The translations under genes and the position numbers were made by a program. A stretch of DNA of 64,000 nucleotides from Heliocidaris erythrogramma. Taxonomy: Eukaryota; Echinodermata; Echinoidea; Camarodonta; Echinometridae. Shown one piece after another: positions 1 through 12,700 of the stretch (positions are counted from its first letter, which is position 1; each line of letters opens with the position of its first letter). Location of the stretch: positions 66,639,145 through 66,703,144 of the forward strand of contig CM046853.1 of the NCBI GenBank assembly GCA_025617745.1. Reading direction: 5' to 3'. Below the pieces are notes generated by a model. That model was not told the origin of the DNA. It searched no databases and was given only the letters and a program-made list of their open reading frames with translations.

Positions 1-572
1 AGTTTTGGTCTAGACACCCTTTCCAGTATTCTTTGCAAATATACTTGGAAAAAATTTGGTATCAAAATTTATTGATGTATTTTATAGCATTTTAAATTTC
101 TTATATACCGTATTTCTCTTTTTTTTACCTTTTGTTTTTATTGGGTTTTTTAATGAACTTTGTTGAGGACAATTTTGCGATTATAAAAAACATACAATTA
201 ATTAATTTTAATCAGTAAATCACATTTTTGAGCAATATTTGGTCTGACGAAATGTTGCACTTCGGAACTGCATGCCAGGAATTTGGTCTCAAAAGATGCG
301 TGAGATTTGAAAGAAAAAGTCCTGAAACGCCGCGGCGACTGCTTTGCGCGTTCTGGGGAATTCTGCCCCCTCCACCAGCCATTTTAGGGTTGATTATGAC
401 GGGTCCGCTCGCTATTCATAAGGACCGCTATTCATAGAAAACCTATATTCATTTACATGCGTTATAAAGAGCGGTCCTTATGAATAGTTGTGAATAGTGA
501 TCCTTCAGTGATATTCTAGTTATAACTTGTTATTGAGAAACAAGTTTTATGAAATGGGGCCCCGGTCTGCAG
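1..572. other. Sequence upstream of the first exon, with a hairpin
   Basis: AT-rich intronic sequence with no exon recognised. An inverted repeat at 410-435 versus 469-497 (core attcataaggaccgct) ends about 75 bp before the TSP1 exon and looks like a decayed MITE. Confidence 0.5.
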
Positions 573-779
573 GGAACTTTGTCGGGGCCTGGTCTCCCTG
601 GGAGCCCTGGACCTGCACCTACAACAGCGGGATATGTGGAGAGGGTACCAATACAAGGCTTCGGTTCTGCACCAAGATCGGAGACAGTGTATCCCTTGAC
701 AGTCGTATGAGAGTAGCACCCGAGAACTGCCCAGAAGGAAGCGACACCGAAGAGGAAGAATGCTTTGGAAGATGTCCTG
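573..779 (+). CDS. Exon 1 in window: TSP1 repeat 1
   Basis: A complete TSP1 repeat. The WxxW core reads WSPWEPW, followed by six cysteines (TCTY, GICGEG, RFCTK, ENCPEG, EECFGRC). The acceptor is CTGCAG at 567-572 and the donor GTAAGT begins at 780, both giving phase 1. The polypyrimidine tract before this acceptor is poor. Another phase-1 acceptor (TTCTAG ending at 518) would add 18 in-frame residues, but the downstream choice matches how the other TSP1 exons begin just before their first Trp. An inverted repeat lies immediately upstream. Confidence 0.85.
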
Positions 780-3700
780 GTAAGTGATTCCAACTTCGCC
801 TTGAAGATAAGTTGAATAATGGACATGCGATTGCCAAAAGCGTCAGCATGTTCTCAAGAGTGCAAGGGAGATACTTTTATTTTTTGTGTTATCAGTAACA
901 TTTAATGCATTGCCAATGGTTCTGATCCCCCAAATCACATGCAGTGAAAAGGACCGAACACAGACTATTTTCTAGTCATATTGCCGCCGCCCCCCCCCCC
1001 CTCCCTCCCAAGATGACATATGATTATAGGACCCCTTCGGCCCCTCCCACATCCTTCTCTTAATCGATGAGAAGGATTCTTTTTATGTGACACTGCTAAT
1101 ATTCTTTTACATATGAATTAATAAAATGGGAAAGCTCACAATTTACTCTTCACGCTTACCAGAACTTCACCTTATCAATGTTATATACTTTATCTTCGTT
1201 CAACCTGTCCCTTGACCTGTCTTCGCATTTATTTGGTTTATGAACATTGCATTAATATTATACATGTAACTGATGTCAAGAGTTATGACTTTAATGAAGC
1301 ATTATAATATATGTTTAGGATGTCATTCCCTCTTTTCCTAATCGACTGCATTTCTCTCTTTCGTCCTATATTTTCGTTCTCATATCTATTTTCCAGCCAA
1401 CACAAGAGCCGGTAAGTATGCTTTTTCGATCAATCAGTTTAATTTATCTCTGATTTTTATTCATGTTACTTATTTATTCATTTGTGGTTATTTTATCTTG
1501 TGTAAACCATCAGTCCCCGCTCCAGTTCCCTCGGGCAGAGTCTTACAATAAATCATTTGATCAGGGGCCTGTAACATAAAGAAATACAATCAATCTTACG
1601 ATTGATATCAATCGTAAGTCTATATGGCAAACCATGTACTGAAGAGTTACAATAATTGATCGTAAGATTGATTGTATCTGATATGCTACAGGCCCCTGTT
1701 CACATAAACGGATACCATATGTAACATTTGACTTTCTTCAATCTTGTTAGTATTTATGTACTACGTTATTTCAAGCAATCAAATTTTTACGCTTTGTGGA
1801 CCATGAATAGAATATCATTTTTTTTTGTACTCAAAAGAAAAATATTTTGTTCTATTATGACATTTTCTGTGATTTTTTTCTTACGTGTAAATGCTTTCAC
1901 TTTGAGATCTCACTCTTTGTCTTAACTTTGTTCTATTTTATAGTGACTAATTCTACAATTTTGCTATACAATCCCTTATCCAATGTAGTAAATTGTCAGC
2001 ATTCAGCCCGATATTACTATTTATATTTTCCTATAGTCATTTACTAAAACAAAGGTAATCCTGCTCATAGTTTTGGTAAGCCTCTATCCTCCCCAAAACA
2101 ACAAACAAACACACACATAAATAAATACACAAACAGACAAACAAACACTTATCCATAGATTTCTTAAAGATTGATAAAGATTACTATACAGTATTCTAAG
2201 CATCTGGACCATTAAACATAATGAGAAACATTCCTTATGCAACCGCCATGTATAAAATCGACGGACATAGATATGTGTTCAGGAATATATATATACGAAA
2301 ATGTGTTATAATTGTATTGCATTGTGCTCAGGCACAGACAAAGATGACCGATAGCCTCGAGTTCAGCTTCCTTTGAGATAATTATTGATAATAAAATGCA
2401 TCGGAAACCATGAATGGAGCATGCATCTTTTGCTATAAGAGGAACGAAAATATCAACATTCAACAATATCAATATTCAACAAGTGTCGTTGCAATTTCGG
2501 AAGCAGAGCTATCTAATACTTATCTTTGGCAACCCAAAACACATCCATTGAAAGTAACCGCTTCTTATCGCACAAGCTCACCATGCAAAGAACGTGACAT
2601 ACCCTATAGATCTTTTACCGTTAACCTAGAACTGTAATCATGGACGTGCCCCGCCATAACATGAGCTATTGACTTGATTGGCCTGTTCGGGTCGATATAT
2701 GTCACTTGACAAAATAGAGGCTAGGGTGCCGTGTGTTGACTCTCTTAAAGGAAGTATATTTGCTTTAATGTCAATCGTTTTGAGGTTACTGAGAGTTTAT
2801 TCAAGCAGTGGCGGATCCAGGATTTAAAAAAAAAATGGGGGGGGGGGGGCACAATTTTTCTGACAAGCAAAAAAAAAGGACATCTGATTTTTGGTCCATT
2901 TTTTCCTCCAAAATTCTCTGACAAGCAAAACAAAATGGGTATCAGTTCTTAGGGGGGCACAGTGAATACTTTTTTTTTCTTAAAGGGGGGGGGGGGCACG
3001 GGCCGGAAGTGCCCCGCCCTAAATCCGCCACTGATTCAAGCATCCAATACATGAATTATTTAAGCCTATAGCGTTACGAGATATGCATCACACAAAAAAG
3101 CGGTGAGGCTAAATTTTCCACTTCACGATTTCGTTTTGCATTTCGGGAAGAAAGACAAATTATCTTAGTCCAAATCATTAGGTACTACGTCAAATTCTGT
3201 CTGGTTAAACCACCTGTATGACCCCATCATACACATGATACAAGGGATGAATCGATTACGAATCTGTATTCAGACAGTTTGTAGACGTATATGTAGATAT
3301 GGGGATGTAGGATTCTTATGAGACGTATGAATGAAAAAAAAACCCAACAAAACAGTCATTTCCTACATGCGTAGCAAGGTTATTAATGAAAAGGAGTATT
3401 ACTCCTTAAAGGATTAGTTTTGTTTGCCAATAATATCGCATTACTCGGTGATCCTTTTCATCGTTAGATTTTTGATCATTGGATGCACTTTAGAGCTGTG
3501 AAAAAACCCCAGATTATCTGTTTTCGTACAGTCTACCGCTCTGTCTAAGTTTCTAGCGATCCAAAGTAGGGGCTTCGCAAGAAGGGAGGGGCACCACCTT
3601 CTCAAAATATGTCAGAGAATAATTAAAATTGTGTTGGCAGATTAAAAATCTGAGTACCAAGTTTTAAGCATTCGAGCCAAATGTGCAAGTTTTAAGAAAC

Positions 3701-6700
3701 AAGGAATGAAGGAACGGGGGGATTTTGTACGATAAGCTCCGATAAACTTAATTGTCGAAACACTTGTAAATTTATCCGACAGCACCCCCCCCCCCCCCCA
3801 TTATGTAGAAGAAAGAGAAGATTTTCTGAGAAAGACACACATATTTTTGAACCCTTCCACTTGAAATGCTCATGTAATGGCAACGTGATTATCATGTCAC
3901 GTTGTATGTAACAAATTGGCTAACATGATTGTGACTTTTAAATGGTGACCTTGCATGCTCTGTGCGGGTTTCTCAAGAAGATTAGACAGTTGCGTAGTTG
4001 CATTTCCTATTGTGTCCGTCTTTGTAACAACATTGCCACCTCAGAATCTTATACAGCAGAACGGGAGACAAAATATAATAAGAGAGAGAGAGAGACGGTG
4101 AGAAAAGCAAAAACAGAGAGAGAGAGAGAGAGAGGTGGAACAGAACTAGAGATATAGGGAGTGGGTTATTTTATAAAATAACCTGTGTATCCTAGTTTGA
4201 TAATGAAACCTTTAATCTAACGAAGATGTGAAACTTCTATGAAATTGTCAGGACGTGGACAATTTATTATAGATACTTATGAACAGAACATAAATACAAA
4301 AGACAATAGTATGCATTCTGTGCATGTGCTGTAATTCAACGTAATATTTTGTAAATCAATTTGAAACATTATTTTGTATCGTCTTTTTGTCATTGCTTAG
4401 CACTGTGGAGGTTAACTAATTTGTCCCTTGTGTCCATTTAAGGCGTACAGGCACAATTTACCGGGGGGGGGGGGCGCATGTCTCTTGCCCGAATATGAAC
4501 TTTTCAGTTTCTAATAATTAAATACTGTGAAAATGAAGTTTTGTCATCCAATACACAAGATAAGATACAAAATAAGAAAATAGATTACCACACAACCCGC
4601 ATGAGAGCGGTTTCCTTAAAATGAGGTGTCGGGTGCGTGAATATTGGTCATTTGAAAACTCTCTGGGGGCTGCAGCCCCGAGGCAAGTTAATTTCAATAT
4701 AAGAATTTAAAACTTTTAAAACCAGCGCCCACTGGCTTGTTATTCCAAAATTTTAACAGAATAATAATCGAAATGATTGGCGAGAGAAGATCGAATATAT
4801 AGGTCTCATGAAAAAAGGGTAAACTGAGAATTCCGTCTTACCGGGGTAATATGGATGGGTAATCTTGATGTCACAGGACAAAATGGTTTAGCAGCAGTTC
4901 TGTTCGCATCAAAAGACTCATGAGAGAAATCATTTCTTATACACACTAAGAAAAAAAGGTTCAAGTTTGCACCCTAAATGCAACACTGACAGCACCTTTG
5001 AAAAGGGTGCAAAAATGCACCTTTTTGTTCTTGTTTGCACCCTTTAATGCCCGTTTGCCCCCTAAAAGGGGCAACTTTGCACCTTTAAGGTGCAGAAACG
5101 TTTACATTCAAAAGGGTGCAAATTTGTACCTTTTCTAAAGGGTACAACTCTGCACCCTTTAAGGGTGCAAATTGTAGCTAACTGCACCCTTAAAGGTGCA
5201 AAAAGCTTCTTAGCTATCTAAAAACGACCATGGCTATTCGCCTGCAAAAGATTTATTTACTAATCATGCCTTGGGCTAAATTTTCAACTAGTCGTTTGTT
5301 TGACATGTTTTTAGCTACTTGCATTGCTTGTTTATGCTTGAATCTTTTCCATGAAGTGATCTATCATTCCAAAAGAATTATCTTACGCTCTGTTCTCAAT
5401 GTCATTTCTTTCTCTGTGGTTCTGATTGTGATTTCAATCACCTTCGCATAATTCGGTGATAATTATATTAAGATATCACGTTTTTCATCCCGCTGAACTG
5501 CTGAAGGAGATATGTGAATTGCAAACACGACCGTAGTGAGCCCGTTGACTACTGAATTCATTTATTTCAATAGGCTTAATACAGGGACCATGCGGTTTCA
5601 TTGGCATGTGGGTTAATTAATTTGAAGGATAAAAGACAAAATAAAAAACTCCGTTGAGACGAGAAATGGTAAACAGTATTTCAACGGATTTTGAACGGAT
5701 GTTTTTATTCCTTTGTCACGAGAAGTATGATCTCCGTCGCGATACTATAAGTCTTTTATTAATTCAATTAATCATCCTAAGAATATTTGAATTATTTGTA
5801 TGTGAGAACAAAGTTCAACATATCTCTGTTACAATGGCAATCATCTTTATACTAGAAACTTCGGCCATAAGGCTGCGTATATCAGCGAAAAAAATATCGA
5901 ACGTGACCATGCGTAATGCGTATAGATATACATGTATATGTATATAGCGATAACGTCTGTGGGCAGCTCTCTGCATTCGCCGACAAACTGACTTTGATCA
6001 GACCCGGGTTCGAATCTCAGTCACATCTTTTGGATTATGACGTGAAAGGTCGGTCCCAGATGTAAATAATCGTATTATTCTGATTGGTACACGTTTGAAA
6101 ACACTCAATTGCACACAAACACACACACCCCACACACACGCACATCTGAACACACATTGATTTGTGGGGAATTGTATTGTTTTCTCCTATAATTGTATTT
6201 TGTACCCCGCAAGCAATATTTTGTACCCCACAAGCATGACGAAATAAAGGCCATCACTGTGCTCTTTTGTTCTCTGTACCCCACAACTGCATGTTTGTAA
6301 GAACACATCCACACACAACACACACCCTCACCCACCTACACACACAAATCAACATGAGAAAACGATGTAAGATATCTCTTTCACAATGATGGATCGTATT
6401 TTTACCACCGTCAGTATACTCGTTTACAGAAATGCCATGTGACATTCTTCCGAAACAGTATCGGCAAATTGTGTAAACAGACTTTAAATCAGCCTAAATT
6501 AGAATCAAGGGGGAAATTATCTTTGAAATGCACTGCACGATTTGGGAATCTATACATAATTTATGATTTTTGAACTTTAATGATATATCCTTAATCACTT
6601 GATTTAATTCAAGACATTTTCGCAGCTGATTTCGAGCTTAAATTCCCTCAGGACTAATTCATTTTTCACGACATAAGTGACAACATTTACATCGCTAAGC

Positions 6701-9700
6701 AACGGAATAGCAAAATAAAAGTAATAATCGTATTACAGAAAAAATTAAGATAAATTACAGGAAATAGGATGCATAATCTGGTAATTTTTGTTCTTATAGT
6801 TGGGAGTATCTATAGGATATTATATTTTATGAGTTTGATCGTATATTCTATATAGTTCCAGCTCATCACTTTGAAGAAATATAGGAATCATTTTGAAGAT
6901 CATACATGTACTTGTTATAACCAGATTTAAGAAAATTTTCTATGAAGAGCTTATCAATTCAGAAGCAATCCATATATAGTTTCGAATAACTTCGTAAACA
7001 GAAAATGTAAAATTCTACCAATATTATCAGTGTTATGGGAAGAAATAAGCTGTGAGCTGACACGGAATTCATATCTTCTCTTGATTACAGACTTTACCGA
7101 AAAGTGTAGTATGAATACTCTGAGAATAAAGAAATACTGACACCTGTCAGTCTACTCCCTCTCTCTTTCCCTCTCCCTTTCTCCCCTCTTTTCTCTATTT
7201 CTCTCCCTTATCTTTCTTCCTCCACCCTTTCTCTCTTTCCTTTTTCTTCCCCCTCTTTCTCTAACTGAATTATAATATATAGTAATATCTCCCTATCTGT
7301 TTCTCATTTTCTCTCTCCCTTTCTGCTTGTGTCACTTTCCTCCCTTACAAAGTTATCAGTATACCACCCTTTCACCTGCGAGCCCAGGGTCAGCTGCAGA
7401 GTGGCTAGCCACCATATTAAACTGACAGGGCCAGGTTGCGACAGATGGGCTATGACGTCACACGTCGTAAAAGTGACAGCTCCAGCCCTCTTTCGTCGAG
7501 TGGTTTATTCGAATATAGCAAGAGATCAAGGCAATTTATTCTCAATTGTAAAGTGGGAGGCACTTCATTCTGTCGGTGATATAATAGGTCGTGTTTCCGT
7601 TTCACTGCTATTCTCCTAAGAAAAAGCTATTTACATTAACGTCAGCCGCCAGTATACAGGCGACTGAATCCATGGTCGTTGCTTGACTGCATTACCTATT
7701 CATCTTTGCTGCCGGTAAAATAAAGAAAGAAACAATGATGAATAAGTGCTCCTGCATATCAGGTGACAGTGTGCACCTTGTTTATTTATATGAAACAGAA
7801 TGCATTAATTTTCCCAAGTATCTCTCCTTGGAATTACGAGATCACTCGGTCCTCACCACGGACATAAGAATGCACAGATAAAAATGTCTATAGCATCTAA
7901 GGCATCATAAGTTGGGTTTATAATTTACCAGTTCTTGACAACTTGAGAAATATCTTTTAAAACTTGTGCACAAACCTATAATGAAATCCTTTCTCGGTTT
8001 GATGACATGATTCGATAGTACACTCTAAAAACTTTAGTGCTGTTTTCAGCACCAGGACGGCTGAATTTAGCACTTTTTGAGGGCATGCATAGGGACTGCA
8101 CTCAGAGTGATATTGGAATGCACACAGCGTGCTATTTCAGCACTTTCACGGGAGCTGGACCGGCTCCTTAAACTGCTAAACATTCATTTAGAAAAAAATA
8201 AATTAATTTAAAAAAAATCGTGATTCTGGCGAGCCTCGAACCAGGGTCCACTGATGGAGAATTGCTGGCATTACCGCTACACTAACTCACATCGTAAGAT
8301 TTAGAGCAGATCATATATTGTTACATAGTGAATTTACGACACCACATAGTTCATGTTATCTACTTGACTCCCATGACTAAACTGGATTGCAAGAAGCATT
8401 CGTTAGTCTATCGGTAACGTCAGCGCCTCTCAATCAGCGGAACCTGGTTCGAGGCTCGCCACGGTCACATTTTTTTTTTGCTGGTAAATTAGCACACTAC
8501 ACGTGCTAAAACAGCATTTCAGGTGCAGTCACTATACGAGCACCGAAAAAGTAGTTTTTACAGTGTACAGGACGATTTTTATTTACGATTACGCAAACAT
8601 GGCAAATAAATGAGTTATTCTGAGAGAGAGCCCATCATAACTCATTAAAAGGGGAGGTAAACCACTACTGTTTGAAATTTGAAACTTGTATCCCATGCTC
8701 ATATAGGCAGACCGAATAATAATCTGCATTTTCTAGCCACCTCTCCCCATGGAGTAGACGACAGAAAATACGCCATGGGTGTGCACCTTCATACATTTGT
8801 TAAAACATTGTTTTTATCGCTAAATATATTTCATTTGGCTTGCAAACAGAGGAAAGGGACAGAAGCCGACTCCAATCTTTCCCGGTCCCTTCTTGTTGAA
8901 TTGGAAATAAACCGTTCCACCACCCCTAACAGATATATTTGTATAATAGCCGAGAGTAGATTAATAAAGCTCTTTGAGGACAGCCTGTTATTGACACAGA
9001 TAATGACCGTAATTATCTGTTTATGTCCCAAACACGGCAACCTGTCATTATTATACAAGTCTAGATATCAATGATCCTGTCTAGATACTTAATGGTCATG
9101 TTTACGTCGACAGCATGACACAAGTTGTTGGAATGACCTTTAAGTGTCCGTCTTACAACGCCAAAACTATGGCACGTGTATGAGATCTGAAGAATGTTTA
9201 CAAACAATTATATTTTTGTCATTAAGAGTTCCCCACAGAGTTGCCATCTAACATGAACGTTTACGATAGCTGGCTCACAGGCCATAAGTTTGTCTATCAT
9301 CTCAATGCCTCACATAGTGGAACTGGGGCTGTAAAATTTTACGAAATGTTGCGAAAAACTGCGATTTTATAATGTTAAGCTATAGGTCTTCTATTCACTT
9401 TTAAAAAGTGTCAATACAGAAAATTTATTCAGCTGGAAATCCAAACTACATAATGTCGCTAGCTGAATAGAGAGACGCATGTTGAATAGGCCCATAGACT
9501 AGGCCTGAAGATAATTATTTCTCAGAGAGGACTTCCGTCATTTGTCAAGAATTTCTTCGAGGATTTCCATGATTTTCATAATTATTTTGAAGAGTCATGT
9601 TAAACGTTATAAACACCGAAAGAATAAATAAAATCAACATAAAGTTTCTTGGTTGCTTATAATAAAATGATTTAGTTTGAAGTATGAGAAAAATATGATG

Positions 9701-12700
9701 AAAACTATGAGTTGCGTTTAAAACGTGTAGACTTTGAAGCTTAATTGCTTTGCCGTGCAAGTTTCAAGAAGAAATCAAAACGAGTTGCGAAAACATGTAA
9801 ATCATTAAATCCCATGATTCTGGGAATTTTGCACATTAAACGGACTATACCGGCCCCTTCCTGGACGGAAGTTGATAATTTTTTTGAATACATGTATGTT
9901 CACGACTATGTCGAATTATAATGAAGGAAATATTGTAAGACCACCTGAGACAATGGGCACAGACATAATTATTGACGTAATGACCCTGTCACCACAGCAC
10001 AGACGTACACACAAATCATTGAAGAAGAAAAAATCAGGGATTTCAGTCTTTGTTGGTGGTGGTGGTGCTGTAAAAATACCGGTGTCTCAGACGAACACAT
10101 TAATCATTGAATAATACCTGTAATGAAGAGGGTTTTTTTATCATCCGTTAAACGTCCGCTGTATCCTCTCTGCATCCATCTGGGCATCCTCGCAACTCAC
10201 ATCCGCTGCAGCTGAAAACGGAAAGAGGGATGAAAGATAAGATACGTGGAACGTCTATACATAGTAGCACGGAAATAGAAAGGATGTAAGCGTATGCATC
10301 TCGTATATAAAGTATTCAAAACGGACAAAGCGTTTGTATTTGGGATGTATCTCGTATATTTAGGATGTCTGGAGTATGTCTAGAGTATGTAGAAGGACAC
10401 CTAGCGGACAACCGATATTTTGTATAAAAAGGGGGAGAAAATCATCTGGATCTCAGTATGAGTCGAGCAGCCGTGGTGTACAGACCTCATCACCCTTGGT
10501 CTTGGCCTTCAACACCATCAATTGTTCTCCAACATGGATGATCAAAGAGTTCATATGATAGTTGCACTCATTCAACAGCAGAACCACAACCTGTTCATAC
10601 TGTATCAAGTTTTAGACAGAAGGAGAAGAAGGAGAAGGAGACGTCCAAGAGCTGTGTGGCTCCGAGGATGGATCGTGAGAAGAATGGAGTTTGGACTGTA
10701 TGACCAGTTGATGGTGGAGCTGAGGAATGAAGACCCTCGTGCATTCCATCACTTCATGAGGATGCCACCAGCCATGTTTGACGAACTTGTAGAGCGTCTG
10801 GACCCTGGACTGAAGGTGGCACTGACTCTGCGGCACCTGGCTTCTGGAACCACATACAGAAACATGCAGTATGCATGGAGGGTGCCACTCAACAGCATCA
10901 GCAAAGTCGTCAGAGAAGTGGTAGAGGTTGAAGAATACGTGGACGAGCTCCTCAGGTGCCCCACCACTGAACAAGGCTGGAGACAACTTGCAGAAGATTG
11001 GTATCAGATGTGGAACTTTCCCCACACCGTTGGAGCCATAGATGGGAAGCACGTGGCCTGCAAAGCTCCAGCCAACTCAGGGTCCACTTATTACAACTAC
11101 AGAGGCTTCTTCAGTATCATCCTCTTTGCCATGGTTGATGCTGACTACAAGTTCATCTACATCGATGCTTCAGGCAACGGGTCAGCTTCAGATGCCCAGA
11201 TATACAACACAAGTGACCTCAAGGATGGACTGGAACGCAACCTCATCATGGGTTTTCCAGGTCCAGACCCCCTTCCCAATGACACACAATATGTGCCCTA
11301 CTTCATCGTTGGTGATGACGCGTTCTCCCTCAGAACCTACCTCATGAAGCCGTACACCACCATGCAGCATGCCCCAGAGACTGTGAGGAGCATCGTGGAA
11401 GCTTGCTGCATCCTGCACAATCTCATGCGCACCCGCTACCCAGTGTTGCAGAACAAACTTGTCGACCGTCAACAAGGGAATGGGGACATGAAGCCTGGTG
11501 AGTGGAGGCAAGGACGTAACCTGATGGACACTGTGGATGTACAAGGCCCCAAAGTAAACAAAAAAATAGCAAAAGTTTTAACCATTTTTTCAAAATTTTA
11601 ACCAACACTTTATTAAGTAAACAAAAAAATGCAAAGTTTTAACCATTTTTTCAAAGTTTTTACAACACTTTATTAAGTAAACCAAAAAATGCATTTTTTC
11701 AAAGTTTTTACCAACATTTTATTAAGTAAACAAAAATTTGCAAAGTTTTTACCAACATTATATTAAGTAAACAAAAAAAAATGCAAAGTTTTAACCATTT
11801 TTTCAAAGTTTTAACCAACACTTTATTAAGTAAACAAAAAAATGCAAAGTTTTAACCATTTTTTGGAAGTTTTTACCAACACTTTATTAAGTAAACAAAA
11901 AAAAATGCAAAATTTTAACAATTTTTTCAAAGTTTTTACCAACATTTTATTAAGTAAACAAAAAAAATTGCAAAAGTTTTAACCATTTTTTCAAAATTTT
12001 TACAACACTTTATTAAGTAAACCAAAAAATGCAAAGTTTTAACCATTTTTTCAAAGTTTTTACCAACACTTTATTAAGTAAACCAAAAAAATGCAAAGTT
12101 TTAACCATTTTTTCAAAGTTTTTACCAACATTTTATTAAGTAAACAAAAATATGCACTGCAAGCGTAAGTCCGGAGGTTTCCCTATCCTACAAATTTCCC
12201 CAAGTCCAAAAGTCCCTTTTCCCAGGTAATAATAAAGTACAACATCCCTTGTGTAAAGGGCCCTTTTTGCCCATCAATAAAAAATAAAGACCAAACTGTG
12301 GCCAACTGATCCCAGGCCAGACTATGTTGGTGGACCATAGCATGCTGTTATGGTTGCAATGTTAGTCACAACTCCCTGTGCCCAATTATTCACCACAGAG
12401 ACAGGTGACTATTAATGCAAACATTCTTTGCATTTTATGGTCCACCAACATTGTTGGGAATACACCTTGGACATTTTATATGTTTAAAGAAGGGCCTTTA
12501 GGCAGGGTTAAATATGGTAGATGGGTATTTCTTTCCTTTTGAAAGAGGGACTTTATACGGGACTTATTTGGACTTATTTGGGGTTCGGGGACTGCATTTT
12601 GTACTACCAGTGCAACCAAGTTGGACATTTCTTGGTCCATCAACATAGTCGGGCATGCAAAGTTTTAACCATTTTTTAAAAGTTTTTAACAACACTTTAT

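Noticed and set aside
5230-5451. 73-codon hydrophobic ORF after the GTGCAAA cluster
   Set aside because: Has a possible membrane segment but no splice context, homology or codon signal; too weak to call a gene.
8679-9074. 131-codon plus-strand ORF
   Set aside because: No family resemblance, ordinary AT-rich composition, no splice or regulatory context; expected by chance.
10612-11052. 146-codon minus-strand ORF
   Set aside because: Antisense shadow of the Harbinger transposase.
11042-11347. 101-codon ORF overlapping the transposase in another frame
   Set aside because: Frame shadow with Ser/Thr/Pro bias; the transposase frame carries the conserved motifs.
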